A DNA stretch of 64,000 bases from Lachnospiraceae bacterium. GTDB lineage: Bacteria; Bacillota; Clostridia; Lachnospirales; Lachnospiraceae. Under the pieces are notes generated by a model that saw only the letters and a list, made by a program, of their open reading frames with translations, made no database searches and was not told the origin of the DNA. The position numbers were made by a program, and so were the translations under genes. Where the stretch lies: the NCBI GenBank assembly GCA_021200995.1, contig JAJQFS010000005.1, positions 1 to 64,000 on the forward strand, in the 5' to 3' direction. Positions 9,577 to 19,785 of this stretch are shown one piece after another (positions within the stretch are counted from its first letter, which is position 1; each line of letters begins with the position of its first letter).

Positions 9577-10182
9577 TCAATATGTAATCTGAATATAGTC
9601 GTTAGGCTCCGCAAGCCGCACCTTATTCTCTATTTTTTGATACATATTGTTATCCTCAAAAGTATAAAGCCGGTACATGATCAGTCCTGAGACCGTATAC
9701 CCCATAAAACACAGTAGAGAATTCATCTGAACAGAAAACAGGTGAATCAGTAAATTGACAAAGACTCCAAACCCGGTCAGCAGCATACAGACCGCCATCA
9801 GACGTATCCGTTTGCGGTATTGCTCCGCAGCGGACCGAAATACCCTCGCAATCATGTCCCTGGGAGCGGTCACCTTTGTATACACATTCATGGTGGCAAG
9901 AATCATAACCGCAAGGGTGATGCCGGAGAAAAGAATGACATACCAGGTACTGTTTGCACTGCAATCGATCGTGCCGGAAACCAAAAAGATAAGAATGCTG
10001 GCGCAATAACCCACTCCAACCAGAGCTTTCCTTCTCTTCCACTGTTCCTCGGAAGCTTTTTCGCGGAAATATTCACCAGCGTAAATGCGTTCCGTTTTCA
10101 CTTTTCCCTTTGCCGTAACTACATCCCTCTCACTGAAACCATCAAAATAGCGATTATAGTTTCTTGCCGTCCAGCTGTTCAT
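9577..10182 (-). CDS. Hypothetical four-TM membrane protein
   Basis: A 201-residue protein I do not recognise. A charged N-terminal cytoplasmic segment of about 50 residues is followed by four hydrophobic segments (about 53-72, 80-101, 126-149 and 152-172) and a short polar C-terminus. The layout is two membrane hairpins separated by a basic loop (YRKRIRLM). It sits between the importer ATPase gene (26 nt) and the ceramidase-like gene, so it is co-transcribed with both and may be an accessory of transport or of substrate handling. No catalytic motif seen. Confidence 0.6.
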   Translation of the reverse strand: MNSWTARNYNRYFDGFSERDVVTAKGKVKTERIYAGEYFREKASEEQWKRRKALVGVGYCASILIFLVSGTIDCSANSTWYVILFSGITLAVMILATMNVYTKVTAPRDMIARVFRSAAEQYRKRIRLMAVCMLLTGFGVFVNLLIHLFSVQMNSLLCFMGYTVSGLIMYRLYTFEDNNMYQKIENKVRLAEPNDYIQITY

Positions 10183-10208
10183 TGATATACTCCTTGTAAG
10201 GCACAGCC

Positions 10209-11156
10209 TCAGTTAATTTCTCTGGCCCTGCAGCACGATACATAGTGACCTGTTTCCAGCTCCTCCAGTGTCTGCGGCTGTTTGCATTGATCTGTCGCGT
10301 AGGGGCATCTTGCCGCGAACCGGCATCCGGGCTTCGGATTGATAGGAGAACTCAGCTCCCCGTGGATCAGTATTCTCTGCACCGGATGATCTGCATCAAT
10401 GGAAGGAACCGCGGAAAGCAGCGCTTTTGTGTACGGATGCAGTCTATGTGCAAACAGCTTATCCGTAGGTGCCATCTCCACCAGCTGTCCCAGATACATC
10501 ACACAGATATGATCCGCAATCAGCTTCACCACACTCAGATCATGGGTGACAAACATCATCGTCAGATTTCGCTGCTGCTGCAAATCCATCAGCAGATTCA
10601 GCACCTGTGCCTGAATGGATACATCCAGAGCGGATACCGGTTCATCACAGACTACAAACTCAGGATCCAGGGCAAGGGCACGGGCAATTCCCACACGCTG
10701 TCTACGCCCTCCATCGAGCTCATGTGGATAGGCGGTACTCAGTCGTTCCTCCACGCCGGTATATTCCATTAGTTCAGCTACTTTCTCTTTCAGCTCCTTC
10801 TTTTTATATCCATATCCTCTGAGAGGATCCCCGATGATCTCCTCAATAGACATACGCGGGTTAATGGAAGAATACGGATCCTGAAAAATAATCTGCATTT
10901 TCTGGCGGAGTTCTTTCAGCTGTTTTCTCTTTGCAAAGGTTACATCCTCCCCGTTTAGAAAGATCTGGCCATCCGTACTTTCCAGCAGATGAATAATTGT
11001 TCGTCCCAGTGTGGACTTGCCGCATCCGGATTCTCCCACGACACCCATGGTTGTCCCTTTCTGAATGGAAAAGGACACATCGTCAACCGCGTGCAGAAGC
11101 CCGCCATGAACTTCAAAATACTTCTTCAAGTGCCTCACTTCAACTTCAGGTGTCAT
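10209..11156 (-). CDS. Oligopeptide/glycoside ABC importer ATPase (OppF type)
   Basis: A 315-residue ATP-binding subunit. Walker A is GESGCGKST, the Q-loop region is IIFQDPYSSINPRMS, Walker B is FVVCDEPVSALD and the H-loop is FVTHDLS. The signature is LDGGRRQR instead of the common LSGGQRQR, a variant met in this subfamily. The C-terminal oligopeptide-ABC extension with the Cys pattern GCRFAARCPYA..QCKQ is present, as in OppD/OppF/DppD. Start ATG 11156 has AAGGAGG 9 nt upstream and overlaps the oppD stop as ATGA. With oppD it energises the permease pair at 12148-14002. Confidence 0.88.
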   Translation of the reverse strand: MTPEVEVRHLKKYFEVHGGLLHAVDDVSFSIQKGTTMGVVGESGCGKSTLGRTIIHLLESTDGQIFLNGEDVTFAKRKQLKELRQKMQIIFQDPYSSINPRMSIEEIIGDPLRGYGYKKKELKEKVAELMEYTGVEERLSTAYPHELDGGRRQRVGIARALALDPEFVVCDEPVSALDVSIQAQVLNLLMDLQQQRNLTMMFVTHDLSVVKLIADHICVMYLGQLVEMAPTDKLFAHRLHPYTKALLSAVPSIDADHPVQRILIHGELSSPINPKPGCRFAARCPYATDQCKQPQTLEELETGHYVSCCRAREIN

Positions 11157-12131
11157 CCGATCGTTCCTCCTTCTTTTTTGTGACAGCGGCACATATGACT
11201 GGGAGCCACTTCGTGCAAATCCGGCATTACAGACCTGCGCTTATCATCCGCGTAAGGACATCTTGGGCTAAAGTAGCATCCTGTCGGCAAGTCTGAGGGA
11301 TCCGGGGGGCAGCCCGTGAATCGGGTGAAGCCGTTTGTCCTCCCCCGCGAACTGGGGCAGAGAATTAAACAGCCCAACCGTATACGGATGCGATGGATTA
11401 TGAAATAAAGACATCTTATCCGCGCATTCCACAACCTGGCCCGCATAGACCACCATCACATCATCACAGCACTCGGCCACAACCCCCAGATCATGGGTAA
11501 TCAGAATCATCGATGTGCCCAATTCCTCTTTCAGCTTCATCATCAGATCCAGAACCTGTGCCTGAATCGTCGCATCCAGCGCTGTGGTGGGCTCATCAGC
11601 CAACAGCAACTCCGGATCACAGGCCAGAGCAATGGCAATTACAATTCTCTGCTTCATGCTGCCGGAAAATTCATGAGGGTAATTGAGAAAACGATCTCTG
11701 GAGATGCCCACCATTTCCAGCAGCTCCATACCTTTCCCCATCGCTTCCTTTTTGCTGAGCTTTTCATCATGAACCTGTAAGGCTTCCATGATCTGCTCTC
11801 CCACAGAGTGCACAGGGTTTAAAGCCGTCATCGGATCCTGACTGACCAGAGCCACCTTCGATCCGCGCAGTTTCTGCATTTCTTTTTCCTGCAGGTTCAG
11901 CAGATTGACCCCGTCAAGAATAATTTCCCCTTCGCATTTTTTAGTTGCCATCTCGGGCAGCACACGGATAATCGCCTTCGCAATTGTGGTTTTGCCGGCT
12001 CCGGTCTCTCCCACCAGTCCCAGCGTTGATCCCTTTTTCAGTGAAAAGGAAACTCCATTCACCGCATTGATAGGAACTCCTGCGGAGGTATATTCAACTA
12101 CCAAGTCTTTTGCTGTCAAAAAATCATCCAT
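11153..12131 (-). pseudogene. OppD-type ABC importer ATPase with frameshift
   Basis: Reading from ATG 12131 gives an ATPase with Walker A GETGAGKTT, Walker B LLLADEPTTALD and H-loop LITHDLG, but the frame is lost in a run of six G (11304-11309, C6 in the coding strand) and stops at 11268. The +1 frame continues with PPDPSDLPTGCYFSPRCPYA, exactly the expected C-terminal oligopeptide-ABC Cys motif, and ends as ATGA overlapping the start of the next ATPase. Taking out one base gives a 325-residue protein of normal length. The nucleotide-binding core is intact before the break, so either a sequencing error or a recent +1 slip is possible; the truncated product would lose only the C-terminal substrate-importer extension. 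The signature region reads HEFSGSMKQR. Confidence 0.85.
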
Positions 12132-12147
12132 TTCAACACAGCCTCCA

Positions 12148-13038
12148 TCAGTTTTTCAGCTTCGGGTCCATAGTGTCCCTGAGACCATCGCCGAACAGAT
12201 TTACACACCAGCAGAAAATGCAGATCACAACGCCTGGGAACAGGATCAATGTAGGTGCTTTTCTCAGGTAATCTCTGCCTGCGGTCAGCATGGCTCCCCA
12301 CTCCGGCGTCGGCGGCTGGATGCCCAGTCCGATATAGCTTAAGCCCGCGGCTGCGGTAATGGTGCCGCCAATACCCATCGTAAAGCCTACCAGCAGCGGA
12401 GAGATTACATTCGGAAGCAGATGTGAAAACATGATTCGGACAGTTCCACAATTGTAGGCTCGCGCCGCCTCCAGATATTCTCTTCCCTTTTCTCTCAAAA
12501 TCTGTCCTCGAAGCATACGGCATCTGCCGAAAGTTCCCCCGATTGACAACGCTACAACCGTCACCATAAACCCTGTTCCCAGGACAGCGGATACAATAAT
12601 CGTCATCAGCGTGCCGGGAATGGACATCATGATATCACAGATACGCATGATAATGGTCTCCACAATTCCTCCAAGGTATCCGGCCATTGATCCAAGAATG
12701 ATTCCTACAACCAGGCCCAAACTGGAACCCAGAACCCCCAGAGATAAAGAGTATCTGGAGCCATAAATCATACGGCTTAACACATCACGTCCCAACTCGT
12801 CTGTTCCCATCCAATGTTTTAAACTGGGGCCTTCAAGCATCGCCGTTGCATCCAGCTCATAGGGATCATAGGGTGCCAGCAGGGGAGTAAATATGGCAAT
12901 AAAGACGAAAATCAGTACGATGATCATTCCAAAGGTGGCTCCCCTGTCCCGGAGGATCCGCTTAAATATCATTACAATCTGAGATTGCTTTTTTCTCTTG
13001 ACCTGAACCTCTGTCTGCTGTTTATCACTCTTCAACAT
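12148..13038 (-). CDS. ABC importer permease (OppC/DppC type)
   Basis: A 296-residue permease of the BPD_transp_1 family. An N-terminal cytoplasmic tail and first TM segment (near RDRGATFGMIIVLIFVF) precede the OppC-type N-terminal domain (MLEGPSLKHWMGTDELGRDVLSR), then the EAA-like loop EYLEAARAYNCGTVRIMFSHLLPN. Start ATG 13038 overlaps the upstream permease stop by 14 nt; a GGAAGGAG site is somewhat far upstream (about 14 nt), so coupling is likely. It pairs with the OppB-type permease at 13025-14002. Confidence 0.88.
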   Translation of the reverse strand: MLKSDKQQTEVQVKRKKQSQIVMIFKRILRDRGATFGMIIVLIFVFIAIFTPLLAPYDPYELDATAMLEGPSLKHWMGTDELGRDVLSRMIYGSRYSLSLGVLGSSLGLVVGIILGSMAGYLGGIVETIIMRICDIMMSIPGTLMTIIVSAVLGTGFMVTVVALSIGGTFGRCRMLRGQILREKGREYLEAARAYNCGTVRIMFSHLLPNVISPLLVGFTMGIGGTITAAAGLSYIGLGIQPPTPEWGAMLTAGRDYLRKAPTLILFPGVVICIFCWCVNLFGDGLRDTMDPKLKN

Positions 13039-14002
13039 GATTTTTCTTTGGTCTCCTTCCTTTGTTGGTGGACGAAATATACTGCGCCTTGATTCGCGGA
13101 TCCACAAAGCCGTAAGCCAAGTCTGTCAACAGCATGGCCAGAGCGTTGATGCCGGCCATGAAAATCGTGACAGCTTCCACTACAGGATAGTCACGGTTAT
13201 TGATGCCGTTGAGCATGTATATTCCAACACCGGGAATGGAGAATGTTCTCTCCATGAACAGAGAACCTGCCACCAGGGTTCCCACCTGCCCGCCGATTGA
13301 AGTGATAACCGGCATCAGGGCGTTTGGCAACATGTGATGAGTGATTACCTTATTCTCCGCCACGCCCTTGGCTCTGGCTGTCGTAATGTAATCATCTCTC
13401 ATTACCTCCAGCATGGACTGCCTCGCCTGTCTGGCAGTCCCGCACCATCCGCCCAATACACCGGCGAGGATCGGCATCACATAATTCTTCCAGGAACCGA
13501 TGCCGGAAGCCGGAAGCCAGCCAAGATTAACTGAAAACAGTACGATCATTTCCATTGCAAGCCAGAACCCGGGGATAGACTGGAACAGCATCGCCAGCGA
13601 CAGAACACCCCGATCCTGCCATTTGCCTCGCTTCATTGCGGCCAGAATACCAACCGGAAGACCGACGCATACGCTCATCACCAGATGAGAAAAGCTGATC
13701 ACAATTGTCCTTGGAATTCGTGTAAAAACTTCATTCATAATCGGAGTTTCATAGAACCATGAGTTTCCGAAATCCCATTTGATGAAGAAATTATATAAAT
13801 ACCGAGCCAGCCTTACCAGGAAGGGGCCGCTCAGTCCCATCAGCTCTCTTTTGGCCAGTATCTCTTCATAGGTAGCATCCGAGCCCAGCAGAGCCGCCGC
13901 CGGATCTCCCGGCACCACATTCATAATCGTAAAGATCAAAATAGCAGCCACTAAAATTACCACAATGGTCGTAAATAACCTTTTAATTACGTATCTCCAC
14001 AT
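13025..14002 (-). CDS. ABC importer permease (OppB/DppB type)
   Basis: A 325-residue permease beginning MWRYVIKRLFTTIVVILVAA, a typical OppB first TM segment, followed by NVVPGDPAAALLG and the C-terminal EAA loop (DYITTARAKGVAENKVITHHMLPN). Start ATG 14002 has GAGGA 7 nt upstream. It forms the membrane channel with the OppC-type subunit. The gap of 109 nt from the binding protein gene may allow differential expression of the receptor and the membrane complex. Confidence 0.88.
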   Translation of the reverse strand: MWRYVIKRLFTTIVVILVAAILIFTIMNVVPGDPAAALLGSDATYEEILAKRELMGLSGPFLVRLARYLYNFFIKWDFGNSWFYETPIMNEVFTRIPRTIVISFSHLVMSVCVGLPVGILAAMKRGKWQDRGVLSLAMLFQSIPGFWLAMEMIVLFSVNLGWLPASGIGSWKNYVMPILAGVLGGWCGTARQARQSMLEVMRDDYITTARAKGVAENKVITHHMLPNALMPVITSIGGQVGTLVAGSLFMERTFSIPGVGIYMLNGINNRDYPVVEAVTIFMAGINALAMLLTDLAYGFVDPRIKAQYISSTNKGRRPKKNHVEE

Positions 14003-14111
14003 TCTAATTTCCTCGCGTAAGTTTGATTGAAATGCAGTGCCGCCCCGGGGTTCAGACGGCACCGCATCCTACTGATACAAATTGTCAGAGCTTTGGTCTC
14101 TTTATACATAT

Positions 14112-15807
14112 TTATTCCGCGGACCAGTAAAAGGCTCCATAGTAAATATTCTGTCCCGTTGAGGATAATACGGGGATCAGGCCGCTCTTCAGCACCATAT
14201 TACTATACTTATTGGCAATTCCATACATCAGGGCAAGGCCTACCGTGTACTCATGCACTTCCTGCAGAGCCTCATCCGAATGTCCTTCCACGCTCAGCAG
14301 ATTGCTGATCATATTCTTCAGATCCTCATCTACCCAATATCCCGCTGTGCCTTCCCAGGAATATTTATCCTGCGGATAAGCTTTATCGAAAGCGTTATAC
14401 ATAAAGTCTTCCGATCCTACCTGATTTATGCCGATATCCCAGCAGGAGTGATCCGATTCTTTATACTGATTGGCCACAGCCTGATCCATAATCTGGATTT
14501 CCACATCAATGCCCACCTGAGCCAGCAGTGCCTGCAGCACAACCGCCAGATTTGAATTCCCTGATGTTGTATTCAACACCAGATCCAGTCCATCCGCGTA
14601 TCCGGCTTCCGCCAATAATTCCTTGGCCTTATCCACATCATATTGATAGTAATTATCCTCAGTGTCCCACGCGGGGTCATAATCCTGCAGAGAAGACGCT
14701 CCAACCTCATGGGTCGCCTGCGCTTCCCCGGTCCAGACAACCTGGATAATATAATCCGTATCGATGGCATATCCTATCGCCTGCCGCACCCGCACATCTG
14801 AACAGGGGCTGGACTCATCGGTATTATAGAAATAGCAATAGGTGATACCGCTCACATAATTGTGAATATAATAATCATCCGACAACTCCCCGCCCTCTTT
14901 CACAAGCTCCAGGTCATCGGTGGACATCGATGTTGTATAGTCCAGATCCCCCCATCTCCAGCGCTACAGTGATCTGCGTGGACTCCGAAATCACTTTGTA
15001 TGTGATGGTATCCCAGTTTGCCGTCCAGTATTTGCCAAGGACGGATTCCACTTTTTCTTTCTGCTCATCTGTGGGCCAGAAATTTTCATTTCTTTCCAGA
15101 ATCAATTCATAATCGGTGGTAAAGCTCTTCACCTTATACTGGCCGGCTGAAATCGGGTTGGAAGCAAAGCCCTCCGGATTTGCCTCATAAGCTTCCTGAT
15201 TATAAATGAAAACCTGCATTGAGGTTCCGCTGATGGGCATCGGATCCTTCAGATGGAATACCAGGCTGTAATCACCCGTCATCTCCCAGCTGTCGAATTT
15301 GGAAACGGAGGTCATCCCCAGCGCGCTCGCGTTATCCCAGGAAAAGATGACGTCGCTGGCGGTGATGTGATTTCCCTCACTGTCATAAACATTGTCATAC
15401 ATCTCATAATTGATGGTCTGCCTGTCGTCTTCCAGCGTCAGGTCTCCCATCAGTGCCACCAGGTCTCCTGTTGTATGATCTACGGTGGCAAGAGAACCAT
15501 ATATCATAATATTAAAATCCTGCGTGATCATGTTCGGGCTCAGGCTGCTGTCCATTGCTGAGACGCCGATTGTGAGATTGCTGTAATCCGCCTCCGTATC
15601 CATCTCTGCAGATCCGCTGCTCTGTCCCGATTCAAGAGCGGATTGTACCGTCTCAGTAGTTTTCTCCGCCTCTGAAGATGAAGAAGAACTGCTTTCGCTG
15701 GAACTGGAAGTGGAACTGGAACTGCTGCCGCAGCCCACCAGACCCATTGCCGCCAGGCCGGTACCTCCAATTGTTGCCGCCTTCAGGAACTCTCTTCTCG
15801 TTAACAT
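14112..15807 (-). pseudogene. Family 5 solute-binding lipoprotein with frameshift
   Basis: An extracellular solute-binding protein (SBP_bac_5). The start at 15807 gives MLTRREFLKAATIGGTG with a twin-arginine-like RREFLK motif, a hydrophobic stretch and a lipobox LVGC, then a Ser-rich tether: a lipoprotein receptor possibly exported by Tat. ATG 15807 is preferred over 15813 because AAGGAGG is 7 nt upstream. The frame breaks in a six-C run (14948-14953, G6 in coding sense); one base fewer joins VALEMGDLDYTTSMS and gives 564 residues, normal for the family. C-terminal family blocks (VRQAIGYAIDTDYI) lie in the second frame. As sequenced, the receptor stops at 14914 and lacks lobe II. Confidence 0.85.
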
Positions 15808-16014
15808 TTTCATTCCTCCTTGTTATTTGTTCAAGAAAATAATGTGTTGGTTGACAAACAGATCGTTCAGTCAGACGAAACGGTCTGCCTGCCGGACGTT
15901 CTCATTGCCAAAATTAAAAGTTACGTGTGTCTGGTGTCAGCACAACTTCCCATAGTCGGCAGATCATGCTGTCCCCAAAAAATTATAATTTTTTTACACT
16001 TTTTTCTTTTTCTG

Positions 16015-16080
16015 ATGTTACTAAATTTACATTCCTCAATCAATTCTAATTTTCGCGGACTTTCTTTTCCAAACAGGAAA
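16015..16080 (-). promoter_or_regulatory. Importer operon promoter with TTTCC-N5-GGAAA operator
   Basis: In minus-strand sense the promoter reads TTGATT (16038-16043), 17 nt, TAACAT (16015-16020). The inverted repeat TTTCCTGTTTGGAAA (16066-16080) is 22 nt upstream of the -35 box. The same arrangement occurs at three other promoters in the window (26.7, 30.1 and 30.3 kb). The inner TTCC-N5-GGAA fits the T-N11-A shape of LysR boxes, and its position upstream of -35 suits an activator. Confidence 0.65.
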
Positions 16081-16088
16081 CATTGACG

Positions 16089-16144
16089 AAAAAAAGCTTT
16101 CCGGCTGTCTTTATGCAGCAGCATTTTGACAGCCGGAAGGCTCT
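16089..16144 (-). terminator. Rho-independent terminator after the ABC exporter
   Basis: In minus-strand sense the stem arms are AGCCTTCCGGCTGTC and GACAGCCGGAAAGCT with a loop of about 20 nt, followed directly by seven T. It lies 45 nt past the stop of the exporter gene at 16190. Confidence 0.8.
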
Positions 16145-16189
16145 GATACGGTTACTTTTTTTTGCAATTTGTCCAACGTCTCCCGGAAA

Positions 16190-18004
16190 TCAGGTTTTCA
16201 TACCTGCATATTGTGTCCGGTAGAGTTCATAATACTTCCCCTTGTCCGCCAGAAGGGAAGCATGGGTTCCTGTCTCCACAATCCGCCCCTGATCCATGAC
16301 CACTATGATATCGGACTCCCGGATCGTAGAAAGCCTGTGCGCGATCACGATGCTTGTCCTGTCCCGCATGATCTGCTGCATGGCAGTCTGAATCACCTTC
16401 TCTGTCCGCGTATCCACATTAGACGTGGCCTCATCAAAAATGAGAATCTTCGGATCGGCCACAAAGGTACGGGCAATGGTCAGCAGCTGCCGCTCTCCCT
16501 GACTGATATTCTCTCCCGACCTCGTCAGAACCGTATCATATCCCTGCGGCAGCTGATCAATAAAGTCTTTACTATGACTGAGCTTTGCCGCTTTCTCGAT
16601 TTCCTCCATCGCCGCACTGTCATTGGCATAGGTCAGGTTATGATACACGGTATCTGAAAAGAGCGCCGCGTCCTGTAATACAATGGCGATCTGGCGGCGC
16701 AGACTTGTACGCGAAACCTCCCGGATATCCTGATCATTCACCAGAATTTGTCCGCTGTCAATATCATAGAACCGCATTAACAGATTTACGATCGTAGTTT
16801 TCCCGCTGCCGGTAGCTCCCACCAGCGCTATCTTTTTCCCTGCGGGAACCGTAAGACTGAAATCCCGTATCACGGGATTGCCCTGGACATACGCGAAATT
16901 CACGTTTCTGAATTCCAGAGTTATCGTCTTCGCCGGACGGATATCCTCCCCGCCCGCATACTCATTTTTCTCATCCAGAACCGCAAATACCCGCTCCGCC
17001 CCCGCGATCGCCGTCTGCATCTGACCATAGACAGAGGCCAGATTATTGATGGGATGGGAAAATTGTCTGGCATAAACGATAAAAGCGGAAATCACGCCCA
17101 CGGAAATCAGGCCGGTCAGTGAAAAATATCCTCCGAATGCCGCAATAATCACAAAACCGATATTGCTGACACAATTCATAATAGGTCCCATCACTCCGCT
17201 GAAGGCGTCCGTTCTCACACCGGCCTTTGTCAGGGTGTCCGCGGTGTCTTTAAACTCACGGAGAGTGATCTCCTGGTGATTATAGGCCACCACGGTATGG
17301 TATCCGCTTATCATCTCCTCCACAGTTCCGTTAAGCTTTCCCAGCAGTTTCTGCCGCTCTCTGGAATATCTGCGCACCCTGCCGGAAAGAACCTTTGTCA
17401 CAATCAACGTCAGGATAACTGTCGTAAAACTCAGCAGCGCCAGCTGCCAGCAATACCAGAACATAATGCTGACCGTTCCGATGACCGTCAGCACTCCGGA
17501 GAACAGGGACGACAGAGAGGAGGAAATCGTGTTTGAAATATTTTCTATATCATTGGTCATGCGGCTCATCACGTCCCCGTGAGAATGCGTGTCCATGTAC
17601 CGTATCGGCAGCCCCATCAGCTTTTCAAACAGTTCCTCTCTCATTTTCCTGACAATCCGCTGACTCAGATGGGCGCTGATCACGCCCTGCGCCAGATGAC
17701 CAGCGCTGTATAACAGATAAATTCCCAGCATGGCTGACAATGTAGCCGTAAAATTTCCTGTTCTCTCCCCCGCTATGATATCAATCGCCCTGCTCTGCAG
17801 AGAAGGCCCCGCAATACCGCACAATGTTCTGCCGATGACCACCGCCAGCATCGCGATGACCATAAAGCGCTCCTTGGCAAAGTATTTCACCAGCCTGACC
17901 AGCGTTGCCATTACATGATCCGCGTGCTCCGCCTCCGCAAAACGATTGGGCATGCCTCCCATACCCGGGCCGCGTCCCACAAGGGTTTGTGTTTTTTCAC
18001 CCAT
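16190..18004 (-). CDS. ABC exporter half-transporter, catalytic subunit (BmrD/YheH-like)
   Basis: A 604-residue fused membrane/ATPase exporter. Six TM segments occupy about residues 45-330, followed by the nucleotide-binding domain: Walker A GATGSGKTT, signature ISQGERQL, Walker B KILIFDEATSNVD with the catalytic Glu, and H-loop IVIAHRLS. Its partner upstream lacks the catalytic Glu, the hallmark of asymmetric heterodimeric exporters such as BmrCD. Substrates of such pumps are drugs or other amphiphiles; here an aromatic aglycone is possible. Start 18004 has GGAGGAGG 4 nt upstream and overlaps the partner's stop by 8 nt. Confidence 0.85.
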   Translation of the reverse strand: MGEKTQTLVGRGPGMGGMPNRFAEAEHADHVMATLVRLVKYFAKERFMVIAMLAVVIGRTLCGIAGPSLQSRAIDIIAGERTGNFTATLSAMLGIYLLYSAGHLAQGVISAHLSQRIVRKMREELFEKLMGLPIRYMDTHSHGDVMSRMTNDIENISNTISSSLSSLFSGVLTVIGTVSIMFWYCWQLALLSFTTVILTLIVTKVLSGRVRRYSRERQKLLGKLNGTVEEMISGYHTVVAYNHQEITLREFKDTADTLTKAGVRTDAFSGVMGPIMNCVSNIGFVIIAAFGGYFSLTGLISVGVISAFIVYARQFSHPINNLASVYGQMQTAIAGAERVFAVLDEKNEYAGGEDIRPAKTITLEFRNVNFAYVQGNPVIRDFSLTVPAGKKIALVGATGSGKTTIVNLLMRFYDIDSGQILVNDQDIREVSRTSLRRQIAIVLQDAALFSDTVYHNLTYANDSAAMEEIEKAAKLSHSKDFIDQLPQGYDTVLTRSGENISQGERQLLTIARTFVADPKILIFDEATSNVDTRTEKVIQTAMQQIMRDRTSIVIAHRLSTIRESDIIVVMDQGRIVETGTHASLLADKGKYYELYRTQYAGMKT

Positions 18005-19728
18005 AAGCCTCCTCCTCTCCCATCTGAGAATAATAAATCTCGCGATAAACCTGACAGTCTCTCAGCAGATTCTGATGACTCCCCATTGCCGCGATCTCTC
18101 CGTGATCCAGAACCACAATCCGGTCCGCCTGCCGAACAGACGCTATGCGCTGGGCCACAATGATTTTGGTAGTATCCGGAAGGGCGTTTTGCAGCGCCTC
18201 ATAAAAAGCCGCCTCCGTTTTCAAATCCAGCGCGCTGGTGGAATTGTCCAGAATGAGAATCTCCGGAGATTTCAATACAGCCCTGGCGATGGATAGACGC
18301 TGCTTTTGGCCGCCGGAAAGGCTGGTCCCCCTTTCAGAGACCGGCGTCTGATATTCCTGAGGTGCACAGCGTATAAAGTCATCCGCCTGTGCGACCTGCG
18401 CGGCCCGTATCACCGCTTCCTCACTTTTCTGCGGATCCCCCCATCGGATATTATCGGCTATGGTTGCGCTGAACAGTTCGCTTTTCTGCAAGACAATTCC
18501 TATTCTGTCGCGCAGTGTTTTCTGCTGATAATCCCGCACATCCACGCCATCCACCAGCGCCTTTCCCTCCGTCGTGTCATAAAACCGCGGAATCAGCTGT
18601 ACCATGGAGGTTTTCCCGCATCCGGTGCTTCCCATGATTGCCACGGTCTCTCCCTGATTTACTTTCAGATTAATGTGCTGAAGTATGATCTGATTCGTTC
18701 CGGGATACGAAAAGCTTACATCTCTGAACTCCAGGGTACCTGTCTCGGCGCCTTTTGCCGCCGTACCGTCTTCCATCTGGGGAGTGCTTTCCAGAAGCTG
18801 TCTGACGCGCTTCCAGGACGCCATCCCCCTGGAAATCTGCTGAAACAGCATAGTGGAGCTCATAATGCTGTTGAGCAGCTGCGTCGTGTAGGAAATAGCC
18901 GCCATAATGACACCCGGTGTGACAGCACCGCTTGACGCCCTATACGATCCCAGATATAAAATACCGGCCACCACCAGATACATCACCGCGTTCACCGTCG
19001 GATTCATAAGAGCAAAAATGATGAGCACGCTCAGCTGCGTATGCGTCAGCTCCCCGTTCACCTTACCGAATCTGGCGCACTCATACGCTTCCCGCACACA
19101 GGCTTTGATCACACGGATACCGGAAATATCTCCTGCATCATTGCGTTTACCTGATCCAGTTTGGCCTGCAGCTTTACAAATAAGGGATTCCCCTTACACA
19201 GACAGAAAACCATAATGCCAATAATAAACGGGGAAGAGGCCAGTGTGACCAGCCCGAAGGTCACATCAAGCCGGAACAGAAAATAAATACTTCCAAACAG
19301 ACTTAAGCCTGTCTTGATCAGGCCGCGGATAAACAAGGCAATAAAATTCTGAATCTGTGTGATATCATTTGTGACCCTGGTCACCAGCGTACCCGTTCCG
19401 TATCGGTCCATCTGTGAAAAGGAAAAATCCATCACATTTGAAAAAGCGTCCTTGCGCATGTCATTGCCCATATTCTGCGTTGAGTAATGGACCATCACAT
19501 TGTTCATGGAACTGCAGAAGCCGCTTACAATAACAACCAGTCCCATCCTCAGGCCAAGCCGGAAAATAACTGTCATATTTCCCACGCCGCCATTTGAGAC
19601 GCCCAGAACGCCTTCATCAACAATTTCGCTCAGAATGCTGGGCTGCAGCAGTTCCATGACAACTTCGCCAATCATAAAGATGCCGGCGATGACCGCAAAA
19701 AAAGATACCGTCGTATATATTTCCACAT
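17997..19728 (-). pseudogene. ABC exporter half-transporter, degenerate-site subunit, two frameshifts
   Basis: The partner of the exporter at 16190-18004. ATG 19728 with GGGAGGG 5-6 nt upstream begins MWKYIRRYLF, but the frame then needs one more T in a T7 run (A7 at 19697-19703 on the plus strand) to reach FAVIAGIFMIGEVVMELLQP. A second missing base near 19130 breaks MMQE-DISGIRVIKAC. Correcting both gives 577 residues, normal length. The ATPase domain has Walker A GSTGCGKTS, a canonical LSGGQKQR signature and Walker B ILILDNSTSALD in which Asn replaces the catalytic Glu, as expected for the non-hydrolytic site of a heterodimer. A GTG at 19726 keeps the downstream frame open but would give an unnatural N-terminus. 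Confidence 0.8.
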
Positions 19729-19785
19729 AAATACCCTCCCCTGTACAGAAATATCCATTTCTGACGACAAAAAAGTCGTTTACTG

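Larger units (their letters stand above)
15808..16189. other. Intergenic region: importer promoter and exporter terminator
   Basis: This 382-base stretch contains no gene I can support. It holds the minus-strand promoter for the importer operon, its upstream inverted repeat, and the terminator of the exporter genes. The 5' leader between the promoter and the first gene is about 200 nt long and includes a purine-poor, pyrimidine-rich segment; I do not recognise a riboswitch in it. Confidence 0.6.

Noticed and set aside
10690..10730. Variant signature LDGGRRQR in the OppF-type ATPase as a sign of inactivation
   Set aside because: As I recall, this variant occurs in intact relatives of this importer subfamily, and all other ATPase motifs are normal.
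11304..14953. Phase-variable contingency loci in oppD and the binding protein
   Set aside because: The runs are only six bases long, shorter than typical slipping tracts; sequencing error or simple mutation is more likely.
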